Shown here: positions 1 to 6,908 of the stretch, piece by piece
How positions within the stretch are numbered: the first letter of the stretch is position 1
How the letters are laid out: the number at the start of each line of letters is the position of its first letter
Origin: Elusimicrobiota bacterium
GTDB taxonomy: Bacteria; CG03; SLGR01; PWQF01
Reading direction: 5' to 3'
NCBI GenBank assembly: GCA_003558145.1
Contig: PWMP01000197.1
Coordinates: forward strand, 1 to 11,118
Length of the DNA: 11,118 bases
The notes under the pieces: generated by a model
Database searches by the model: none
What the model was told of the DNA's origin: nothing
The model's input: only the letters and a program-made list of their open reading frames with translations
Made by a program: the position numbers and the translations under genes

Positions 1-670
1 GATCCAAAAGTGTTTCAGACGAAGGCTCAAGGGAAAGATCCTTGCGGCCGGCGTTGTTTCGTTTGAATTTACCTTTACCCCCCCCGGTAAAAGGCCGGGC
101 TATTACTCTTGATACGGAATGCTGGCCGCTAAGTATTTCCCGCGCCTGACTGCAAATCTTATATAGCTCTTCAAGGCTTACTACATCTTCATGGGCAGCA
201 ATCTGAAAAACAGAATCCGCTGAAGTATAGACTATAGGATTTCCGGTTTTTATATGTTCCTCGCCCAGTTCATCCAGAATAAGAGTTCCCGATGAGGCAT
301 AATTCCCAAGCGCTTTTTTACCGGTTTTTTTTTCAAACGTTTTTATAACTTCCGGCGGAAAGCCCTCAGGATAAACCGGAAAAGAAAAATCCAGATCAAG
401 TCCGGCAATTTCCCAGTGACCGCTTGTAGTATCTTTTCCGGGTGAGTTCTGAAGCATCCGGCCGTAACAGCCTTCAACTACCGAAAATGAATTTTTTAAA
501 TCAGATATTTTTCCCAGACCGAGACGGCAAAGATTGGGAAGCACCAATCCGCCTACAGCTTCATCAATATGTTTCAGGGTATCAGCGCCTACATCACCGT
601 ATTTGTCGGCATCATCCATATAACCAACGCCAAGGCCGTCCAATACAATTATAACCGCCCTGGGAATCAT
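1..670 (-). CDS. deoB: Phosphopentomutase, C-terminal part missing (off window)
   Basis: Interconverts (deoxy)ribose-1-phosphate and (deoxy)ribose-5-phosphate in the cytosol, feeding DeoC and the pentose-phosphate pathway. The frame is open from the ATG at 670 to the window edge, giving 223 codons of a protein usually near 390 residues. Seen: the N-terminal metal-binding strand VIIVLDGLGVG (residues 6-16, Asp11), the GADTL motif (28-32), and the phospho-acceptor region GKDTTSGHWEIAG (78-90), where Thr81 aligns with the phosphorylated Thr of characterised phosphopentomutases. Also present are TSADSVFQIAAHE and the cap-domain ARPF motif followed by RKD. The start codon overlaps the stop of the adenine deaminase gene in an ATGA arrangement (667-670), and no well-spaced Shine-Dalgarno is present, so translational coupling is likely. 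A run of eight G on the coding strand (78-85) sits inside the gene, but the reading frame is intact. Family assignment is firm. Confidence 0.96.
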   Translation of the reverse strand, partial: MIPRAVIIVLDGLGVGYMDDADKYGDVGADTLKHIDEAVGGLVLPNLCRLGLGKISDLKNSFSVVEGCYGRMLQNSPGKDTTSGHWEIAGLDLDFSFPVYPEGFPPEVIKTFEKKTGKKALGNYASSGTLILDELGEEHIKTGNPIVYTSADSVFQIAAHEDVVSLEELYKICSQAREILSGQHSVSRVIARPFTGGGKGKFKRNNAGRKDLSLEPSSETLLD

Positions 671-2379
671 CCTACAAAAAGTTTAGTATGTTTCATTTTA
701 TTTACATCTACAAGTCCCTTGTCCGTTATTTTAAGAGCAGGTATAACGGGCAGACAGAGAAAAGACAAAGTGAAAAACGGATCCTGAGGAGCCGCTCCCA
801 GTTTCCGCGCTGCTGATATAACTTTTTTAAGTCTGCTGTTTACTTTCTCTACAGGTTCTTCACTCATAAGGCCGGCTATGGGAAGAGCCAGTGTTTCAAT
901 AACTTTTCCTTTTTTAACAGCCGCAAGTCCGCCGCCCATTTTTATAACTTCAACGCAGGCGGACATAATGTCCGAATCTTCCACGCCGGTTGCAACTATA
1001 TTGTGAGAATCATGAGATACAGAAGTGGCTATGGCTCCCTCTTTAATGCCCATACCTTTAAGTATGCCCGTGGCGACATTCCCGCTGGCGCGGTGTCTTT
1101 CAACTACACAAATTTTTAAAAGGTCCCGAGAGGGGTCCGAAACAAGAAACCCGCCTTTTTCAGGAGTTTTATATTTTTTTTGCTCGGTTATTATCTGATT
1201 CGGCACAAGTTTAATTGCGCGCACCGAAGAAGATGAAGCTTTAACGGCAAAATCACTCAATTCCAGCCATTTAACATTAATCGAACCCCTTATGTGGACA
1301 TCTTTGGGTTTCCTGGGTAATTTTTTCATTTTTCCGTTTTCTGCTACCAGGACGCCGTTTTTAAAAACCATCAAGGGAAAACGGCTTTTAAAAGATTTAA
1401 GCACCTGCATATCGGCCTTATAACCTGGTGCAACAGCACCGTGATTTTTGAGTCCGAAATATCTTGCGGTATTTACGCTTGCAAGCATTACAGCAGCAAT
1501 CGGATTCAATCCCTCCCGGCAGGCTTTTCTGACTATATGGTTCATATGACCTTTATCAACCAGGTCGCCGGGGGACCTGTCATCTGACACAAATGAAAAA
1601 TTTGAAGCATTAAGGTCACTAACAAGGGGAAGCAGGTCAGACAGGTTTTTTGTTACGGTGCCTTCCCTTATCATTATGTGCATTCCTTTTTGCAGTTTTT
1701 CACGGGCTTCTTCTATTTCTGTGCTTTCATGGTCAGAAGTTATCCCGGCCGAAATATATGCGGATAAATCCCTCCCTCCCAGGCCCGGAGCGTGCCCCTC
1801 TATTCTTTTGTCCGATATTAACTTAAGTTTATCCAGCACATTTTTTTCGCCCTTTATAACACCCGGAAAATCCATCATTTCCCCTAACCCCACAACCCAT
1901 CTCTGGGAAAGATACGGAAAAATATCACCAGCGCTTATGACTGCTCCGGATGTTTCTATGGATGTAGCCGGAACGCAGGAAGGAATTGTGAGGTAAACTT
2001 CAAACGGCTGGTATTTTGCTGATTCAAGCATATACTTAATACCGGCCAGACCCAGCACATTAGCGATCTCATGAGGATCAGCTATAACCGCAGTTGTTCC
2101 GAGAGGTACAACGGCGCTGGCGAATTCAGAAACTGTTGTCATTGAACTTTCAATGTGAATATGCCCGTCAATATAGCCGGGAAGAAGCAGGTTGTTTTTC
2201 AGGTCTATAACCCTGCAGGATTTATATTCTCCGAAACCGCAAATACGGCCGTCATAAACTGCAACATGCTCTTTGGTTATTTCGCCCGAAAGAACATTAA
2301 CCAGACGGGCATTTTTTAACAGAAGGTCTACCTTCTGACGGCCGGCCGCGGCTTTTATAAAGCCATCTATTGTTTTCAA
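667..2379 (-). CDS. ade: Adenine deaminase
   Basis: Hydrolyses adenine to hypoxanthine and ammonia in purine salvage or catabolism; an amidohydrolase-superfamily metalloenzyme of the bacterial Ade/AdeC type, 570 residues, the usual length. Motifs seen: GYIDGHIHIESSM (68-80) with metal-binding His73 and His75, DPHEIAN (101-107), GLGEMMDFP (164-172), EGHAPGL (194-200), SDHES (215-219), SDDR (265-268), and the C-terminal domain signature VSHDSHNIVATG (454-465). The start is a TTG at 2379: GGGGAG lies five bases upstream, and the next in-frame Met is residue 80, inside the catalytic motif, so a later start is impossible. It begins 21 bases after the transketolase stop and overlaps deoB by four bases, so tkt-ade-deoB reads as one transcription unit. 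With deoB and deoC in the same block, it probably acts on the adenine released from (deoxy)adenosine. Confidence 0.97.
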   Translation of the reverse strand: MKTIDGFIKAAAGRQKVDLLLKNARLVNVLSGEITKEHVAVYDGRICGFGEYKSCRVIDLKNNLLLPGYIDGHIHIESSMTTVSEFASAVVPLGTTAVIADPHEIANVLGLAGIKYMLESAKYQPFEVYLTIPSCVPATSIETSGAVISAGDIFPYLSQRWVVGLGEMMDFPGVIKGEKNVLDKLKLISDKRIEGHAPGLGGRDLSAYISAGITSDHESTEIEEAREKLQKGMHIMIREGTVTKNLSDLLPLVSDLNASNFSFVSDDRSPGDLVDKGHMNHIVRKACREGLNPIAAVMLASVNTARYFGLKNHGAVAPGYKADMQVLKSFKSRFPLMVFKNGVLVAENGKMKKLPRKPKDVHIRGSINVKWLELSDFAVKASSSSVRAIKLVPNQIITEQKKYKTPEKGGFLVSDPSRDLLKICVVERHRASGNVATGILKGMGIKEGAIATSVSHDSHNIVATGVEDSDIMSACVEVIKMGGGLAAVKKGKVIETLALPIAGLMSEEPVEKVNSRLKKVISAARKLGAAPQDPFFTLSFLCLPVIPALKITDKGLVDVNKMKHTKLFVG

Positions 2380-2384
2380 TAAAT

Positions 2385-2390
2385 CTCCCC
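2385..2390 (-). promoter_or_regulatory. Ribosome binding site deciding the TTG start of ade
   Basis: Read on the minus strand this is GGGGAG followed by ATTTA and then TTG. The five-base spacing supports the non-ATG start at 2379, and no in-frame ATG alternative exists before the catalytic motif. Confidence 0.7.
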
Positions 2391-2400
2391 TGCCGTTTTA

Positions 2401-4428
2401 TTACTTTTTTTTCTCAATAAGCTCCCTTGCTTTTTTAGCTATATTCTCTGCTATAAGGCCGTGTTCTATTAGAAGTTCCCACGGCTGTCCGCTTTCTCCA
2501 AACCTGTCTTCTACTCCAATCATATCCATTACGACAGGCGAATTGTAATCTTTAAGAGCACAAACAGCCCCTGCAATTATATTACCAAATCCACCTTTTT
2601 GGTGTTCCTCGCATGTAATTATCGCATTGGTGTCTTCGGCGGCCTTTATTATGGTTCCCTTATCCAGCGGTTTTATGGTGTGGACATTTATAATACGGGT
2701 GTCAATTCCGAATTCTTCTTTAAGAATCCAGGCGGCTCTCATTGCTTCCGGCACCATAGGGCCGCAGGCTATAATTGACACGTCTTCTCCTTCAGGTTCG
2801 TATTGACTGCCTATATGCCATTGAAAAGCATCCGAAAAATTTTCTCGTTCACCTCTGTACCTGATTACAAGCGCTTCACCAAATTTAAACGGGGTATCGG
2901 AGTTTGTAACAACCGCCGTGGACTCCCGGGCGTACCTTATGACCGCAGGTCCGTCAATAAGAGCAAGGGCCTTAGTCATACGTTCGGTTTCAAAAGAATC
3001 ACATGGCACCGTCAGTATCATGTCCGGAATATAATTAATCAAGGCTATCTCTTCCAGAGACTGATGCGTTGCGCCATCGGGGCCTACTGAAATACCGCCG
3101 TGTGCAGCCGTAACTTTAACATTAAATTTGTTATAAGCTACTGTAGTTCTTAGCTGTTCCCAGTTTCTGCCCGTAGAAAAAACCCCGAATGAACCCATAA
3201 AGGCAAGTTTTCCTTCTTTTGCCAGGCCCGAAGCCACAAGAGTTGCGTTCGCTTCGGCTATACCCATGCTGAAAAACCTGTTTTTTCTTTCGGGGTTATC
3301 CTTGTAAAAACTGCTTATTTTAATTGAATCAGATAAGTCACATCCCAACGCAACCGTGTTAAGGTCGGCCCCCAATTCTTTAATAGCACGTCCGAAGCCA
3401 ATTCTTGTCGACTCCATAACGGACTTCATATTATCAGTACTGTTCCACCAGTAGTTACGGGAGAAACCGGAAATCTTATTTTGAATTTTTTTATCAATTT
3501 CTTTCTGGCGGTCAGAGGCAATTTTTAAAAGTCCGTTAACTTTTTCTTTAGTAAACCCACTGGCTCCTATATCCTCCAGCGCCTGATCAAGCGACTCTTT
3601 TCCGATACACCCGTCTTTGGGGGAAATACCGTGGTAACATACCATATTCTCAGCATAAGAAACGCCCTTACCTTTAACAGTTTTGGCTATTATTGCAGTC
3701 GGAGCTCCCTTAAACTCTCGGGCTTTTTCAAGCGCGCTAACAATTTCTTTCATATTGTGGCCGTCTATCTCTATTACATTCCAGCAGAAAGACTCATATT
3801 TATTCTTAAGAGAGCTGAGGCACATTATTTCATCGGTAGGTCCGTCTATCTGAAGGTTATTTTTATCAATGACAGCTATGAGATTATCCAACCTATAGTG
3901 GGCGGCACTCATTATCGCTTCCCATACAGAACCCTCGTTGTGCTCTCCGTCACCCATTATACAGTACACATGGTTGTCGCTATTATTAAGACGGCTGTCA
4001 AGGGCGCTGCCTATAGCGACTCCCAGTCCATGCCCCAGAGATCCGCTGGAAAGCTCCACACCCGGAAGCTTAAGCCTGTTGGGGTGGCCTTCAAAACCGG
4101 ATCCTAACTTTCTAAGCTTCATTACTTCTTCAACGGGAAAATATCCGGACGTGGCCAGAGCTACGTATAAGGCCGGAGCTTTATGGCCCGCTGACCAGAA
4201 AATCCTGTCTCTACCATCCCAACCGGGATTGACAGGGTCGTGAGTTGCAACTTTAAGATAAAGAGCAGCCGCTATATCCATTATGGAAAGAGACCCTCCG
4301 GTATGGCCGGAACCTGCGGAAGTGAGCGCTATCATGCTGTAAGCCCTCATTTCTTTTGCTTTCTCTTCCAGCTCGCTTATAGAGTAATCTTTCCTTGGTT
4401 CATTTATTGAAGAGTCTGTTATAGGCAT
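2401..4428 (-). CDS. tkt: Transketolase, single-chain
   Basis: Thiamine-diphosphate enzyme that moves two-carbon units between ketose and aldose phosphates in the cytosolic pentose-phosphate pathway. It would use glyceraldehyde-3-P made by DeoC and ribose-5-P made by DeoB. I place the start at the ATG at 4428 (675 residues), because GAAGGA stands six bases upstream; an in-frame GTG at 4455 gives nine more residues but has no such site. Numbered from this ATG: GSGHTGGSLS (39-48), SAGHKAPALY (79-88), the TPP/Mg motif GDGEHNEG (159-166) with the downstream Asn in DKNN (188-191), then the pyrimidine-binding half starting near 340 with SMGIAEAN (387-394, catalytic Glu392) and the C-terminal domain with CEEHQKGGFG. 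Sequence style resembles the split two-subunit transketolases of archaea and clostridia, here joined by a linker near residues 270-335. The C-terminal half seems to carry an extra stretch of about 25 residues near 523-548. It is followed after 21 bases by ade. Confidence 0.96.
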   Translation of the reverse strand: MPITDSSINEPRKDYSISELEEKAKEMRAYSMIALTSAGSGHTGGSLSIMDIAAALYLKVATHDPVNPGWDGRDRIFWSAGHKAPALYVALATSGYFPVEEVMKLRKLGSGFEGHPNRLKLPGVELSSGSLGHGLGVAIGSALDSRLNNSDNHVYCIMGDGEHNEGSVWEAIMSAAHYRLDNLIAVIDKNNLQIDGPTDEIMCLSSLKNKYESFCWNVIEIDGHNMKEIVSALEKAREFKGAPTAIIAKTVKGKGVSYAENMVCYHGISPKDGCIGKESLDQALEDIGASGFTKEKVNGLLKIASDRQKEIDKKIQNKISGFSRNYWWNSTDNMKSVMESTRIGFGRAIKELGADLNTVALGCDLSDSIKISSFYKDNPERKNRFFSMGIAEANATLVASGLAKEGKLAFMGSFGVFSTGRNWEQLRTTVAYNKFNVKVTAAHGGISVGPDGATHQSLEEIALINYIPDMILTVPCDSFETERMTKALALIDGPAVIRYARESTAVVTNSDTPFKFGEALVIRYRGERENFSDAFQWHIGSQYEPEGEDVSIIACGPMVPEAMRAAWILKEEFGIDTRIINVHTIKPLDKGTIIKAAEDTNAIITCEEHQKGGFGNIIAGAVCALKDYNSPVVMDMIGVEDRFGESGQPWELLIEHGLIAENIAKKARELIEKKK

Positions 4429-4433
4429 CTTTT

Positions 4434-4439
4434 TTCCTT
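4434..4439 (-). promoter_or_regulatory. Ribosome binding site of tkt
   Basis: On the minus strand GAAGGA is separated by AAAAAG (six bases) from ATG at 4428. This selects the ATG over the in-frame GTG at 4455 as the transketolase start. Confidence 0.75.
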
Positions 4440-4503
4440 CTTTCTTACTAAGCACTTCCTGTTTTTTACATATCTATCCACAATAGTCCTCAAAAAACAT
4501 GAT

Positions 4504-4515
4504 TTATCCGGATAA
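4504..4515. promoter_or_regulatory. Perfect 12-bp palindrome, candidate operator in the tkt leader
   Basis: TTATCCGGATAA reads identically on both strands and lies in the 148-base gap between the receiver gene and tkt, about 20 bases downstream of the transcription start expected from the promoter at 4542-4570. A spacer-free palindrome suits a dimeric repressor site better than a hairpin. No U-tract follows, so it is not a terminator. The binding protein is unknown, and a chance origin cannot be excluded. Confidence 0.4.
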
Positions 4516-4541
4516 GACAAATACATACAATAAAGTTGATA

Positions 4542-4570
4542 ATTTTAATACATTTTCTCCCCAATATCAA
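4542..4570 (-). promoter_or_regulatory. Predicted sigma70-type promoter for tkt-ade-deoB
   Basis: On the minus strand, TTGATA (4570-4565) is followed by exactly 17 bases and TAAAAT (4547-4542), each one mismatch from the consensus -35 and -10 hexamers. It sits directly behind the stop of the receiver gene, in the longest non-coding gap of the window, leaving a leader of roughly 107 bases before the tkt ATG. It suggests tkt-ade-deoB can be transcribed independently of the upstream genes. Prediction only; chance matches are common in AT-rich DNA. Confidence 0.5.
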
Positions 4571-4576
4571 ATTTTT

Positions 4577-4948
4577 TTACTCGGGCTGTCCTACTTTATC
4601 TTCTATCTGACGCAGTAATGCCTGAGAGTCAAAAGGCTTGACAATATAACCGTCGGCTCCGGCCTGAAGTCCTTTCATTACCTCCATTTCCTGTCCGAGA
4701 GCCGAAAGTATAATTATTGGTATAGAGGAGGTTTTTTCATTTTCTTTTATCTTGCGGGTCGCTTCAATACCATCCATTTCCGGCATCATAATATCCATCA
4801 GTATTAAATCGGGTGATTCTTTTTCAACCGTATCAACAGCTTCACGGCCGTTTTTCCTGCTTACAACTTCATATTTTCTTTTTTCAAGCAGAAACTTCAG
4901 CAGCTTAACGGTTGTCCGGTCATCTTCGACAATCATTATTTTTGTCAT
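4577..4948 (-). CDS. Single-domain (CheY-like) response regulator
   Basis: A 123-residue stand-alone receiver domain with no output domain, so it should act through protein-protein contact or as a phosphorelay intermediate. All key residues are present: the acidic pair Glu8-Asp9-Asp10, phospho-acceptor Asp52 in LILMDIMMPEMDG, Ser82 in ILSA and Lys104 in VKPF. The start ATG at 4948 is preceded by AAGGAG ten bases upstream. It lies 53 bases after the histidine kinase gene on the same strand, and that kinase has no receiver of its own, so the two are almost certainly partners. Its target is not identifiable from the sequence; the AAA+ protein encoded just before the kinase is a candidate. Confidence 0.93.
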   Translation of the reverse strand: MTKIMIVEDDRTTVKLLKFLLEKRKYEVVSRKNGREAVDTVEKESPDLILMDIMMPEMDGIEATRKIKENEKTSSIPIIILSALGQEMEVMKGLQAGADGYIVKPFDSQALLRQIEDKVGQPE

Positions 4949-4989
4949 TATTTGTTTTCTCCTTACAATTACTTATTTATATTGCCTTA

Positions 4990-5016
4990 CTCCCGGCAAC
5001 CTCATTTCAGCGGGAG
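4990..5016 (-). repeat. Inverted repeat at the kinase stop codon
   Basis: CTCCCG and CGGGAG are separated by 15 bases, and the kinase stop (5002-5004) lies in the loop. In RNA it could form a six-pair GC-rich hairpin between the kinase and receiver genes. There is no U-tract, so it is not a rho-independent terminator; it might modulate RNA stability or kinase/receiver stoichiometry, or be chance. Confidence 0.3.
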
Positions 5017-6906
5017 TATAAAATAAACTTCAGCGCCGACTCCTGGAGAAGAATCTATATTTATTTCCCCTCCGTGTTCGGTAATTATACTGCGGGCCAG
5101 CGTGAGTCCCAGGCCCATACCCTCCGTATTTCTTGTTCTGGGATTTTGCTGCTGAAAAAATTTTTCAAAAACCTTTTTTTTCAGCGTTTCGCTTATGCCT
5201 ATTCCGGAATCAGCAACTGAAACCTGAACAAAATCACCTTTTCTTGCCGCTTTTAAACTTACATTGCCCCCTTGAGATGTAAATTTAAGTGCATTATCCA
5301 GCAGGCTTTTAAAAGCTTTTTTGATCTTTTCACGGTAAATATTTATTTCCGGTACAGCATCTTTTATATCAATTTTACAACTTATATTTTTATTTTCAAA
5401 AATCTCTCTGTACTCATAAGCGCTTTCTTTTATAAGCTCTCCAATATTTACTTTTTCTTTTTTCAGTTTTTTGCCGCCGCGTGTAAATGAAGCTGTATCA
5501 ATAATATCATTTATTGAAACCTCCAGTTTTTGCACAGAACTTTCGATAGTACGAAGAAAATCCTCCTGTTTTGCGGTCAGCTTGCCTCCCTGGCCGCTAA
5601 GCAGAATTTCAGTGAATCCCCTTATTGAAGTCAAAGGAGTTTTCAGCTCGTGAGATATAAGAGCTATGAAATTGTCTTTAATTTTATTAAGCTCTTCCAG
5701 TTGCCGGTTATTGCTTACAAGTGTTTTCAAAGTCTCGTCTCTTTCTATAAACTCGGCCAACCGGCTGGCGTACATTTCAAAAATTTCATAGTCTCTTGAC
5801 GAATAATCCCTGTTGGGGCCTCTAAGAAGAAAAACTCCTTTTATTGTATCGGCAACCTTTGCCGGAAGAGCTATAAGAGAGTCAGCCCGGAATGCTTTAA
5901 ATATTATTTTTGTTTTTCCCGTATGGGACAAAGCGTCAATTTCAACAACTCTGTTGTCAGAAAGAAGACTGGCCGGTATTTCAATTTTTTCGAGTTTTTC
6001 TTTTAAGATGTCCGATGAAGCGACCTTAAACCTTAATCTATCTCCAAAAACTTCAAAATATGCCCCTTCATCCAGGCCCATAACTGATGATATTTCTCTG
6101 AAAACTGTTTTAGCTGCATCCTCCGGTTTTCCGGCCGCATATACAGCAACCGAAAGATTATAAAGCGATTTAAGTTCTTTTACACGGTTCACGAGACGTA
6201 TATTGGTTGAAGCCAGTTCATCGCTGGCGCTGTCCGCCTGAGCGGTAGTTTTTCTTCTTTGCAGTTCCATATGCCGTAATTTAAAGGCATTTTTATACAT
6301 TCCTTTTATTGATAAACTTATTGCTTCGAAATTTTCAATTCCGTATTCTTTTATAATTTTTTTGCGGTCTCCTGAAAATCCCGCAAAACCGTTGAGTACT
6401 TTGCCGTCAAAAAGAGGAAAATCAATAAATGTTTGCCCGGAAGGCAAACCTGCAATAGAGGTTTTTTCGATGCTTATAATGGGACCGGGGTCCGGAATAT
6501 TTTCAACATCAAAATACGAAACGGCATTTCTAAATTCCGTTTTTTCCCTGCCATGCCCCATTAGTACAACATAGCGAAACATACCGTCATCCGCTTTTTT
6601 TATGACCCAGCATCCGCTGATTCCGTCCAGTTTCATTACTTCCGCAAAAAGCTCTCTTATCTTGTTCTTAATTTTATACGCTGTTGAAGCAGCTTCGGAA
6701 ATTGAAGAACAGGATTTTCTGTATATATCCCTGAAGTACCTTAAATCAGTAATTTCACGCCGGCAGTGTTTATACAAAGCGGCAAGAGATAAAATAAGAA
6801 AAAAAACGGATAGCCATAAAAGCGGGGCATATCTTAGAAATATATAAACCGTAAAAGAAGCCAGGGAAAACAGAAATATGTAAAATGCGGTTTTCGGGAA
6901 TTTCAT
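5002..6906 (-). CDS. Membrane histidine kinase with likely tandem GAF domains
   Basis: Autophosphorylating sensor kinase of 634 residues. Seen in order: two hydrophobic segments near residues 7-24 and 29-45 separated by only a few residues, leaving almost no extracytoplasmic sensor; a region near 70-205 and another near 245-388 with GAF-like alpha/beta spacing; a coiled-coil-like stretch near 388-410; the HisKA H-box FIALISHELKTPL (413-425) with His419; then an HATPase domain with N-box LLDNALKFT (535-543), G1 DSGIG (566-570), the FEKFF box (580-584) and G2 GMGLGL (596-601). Sensing is therefore probably cytoplasmic, via the GAF-like regions, but the ligand is unknown. There is no receiver domain, and the receiver gene follows 53 bases downstream. 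The start ATG at 6906 lies two bases after the stop of the AAA+ gene; a GAGGG twelve bases upstream is a poorly spaced site, so coupling to that gene is likely. Kinase assignment is firm, GAF assignment moderate. Confidence 0.93.
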   Translation of the reverse strand: MKFPKTAFYIFLFSLASFTVYIFLRYAPLLWLSVFFLILSLAALYKHCRREITDLRYFRDIYRKSCSSISEAASTAYKIKNKIRELFAEVMKLDGISGCWVIKKADDGMFRYVVLMGHGREKTEFRNAVSYFDVENIPDPGPIISIEKTSIAGLPSGQTFIDFPLFDGKVLNGFAGFSGDRKKIIKEYGIENFEAISLSIKGMYKNAFKLRHMELQRRKTTAQADSASDELASTNIRLVNRVKELKSLYNLSVAVYAAGKPEDAAKTVFREISSVMGLDEGAYFEVFGDRLRFKVASSDILKEKLEKIEIPASLLSDNRVVEIDALSHTGKTKIIFKAFRADSLIALPAKVADTIKGVFLLRGPNRDYSSRDYEIFEMYASRLAEFIERDETLKTLVSNNRQLEELNKIKDNFIALISHELKTPLTSIRGFTEILLSGQGGKLTAKQEDFLRTIESSVQKLEVSINDIIDTASFTRGGKKLKKEKVNIGELIKESAYEYREIFENKNISCKIDIKDAVPEINIYREKIKKAFKSLLDNALKFTSQGGNVSLKAARKGDFVQVSVADSGIGISETLKKKVFEKFFQQQNPRTRNTEGMGLGLTLARSIITEHGGEINIDSSPGVGAEVYFILPLK

Positions 6907-6908
6907 AT

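Noticed and set aside
442..654. Plus-strand open frame of 70 codons
   Set aside because: It lies opposite deoB, whose conserved motifs fill the minus strand; no ribosome site or family resemblance.
3631..4107. Plus-strand open frame of 158 codons
   Set aside because: It is antisense to the conserved TPP-binding half of transketolase and shows no recognisable protein features.
4990..5016. Rho-independent terminator after the kinase gene
   Set aside because: The hairpin has a 15-base loop and no following U-tract, and the partner receiver gene begins shortly after.
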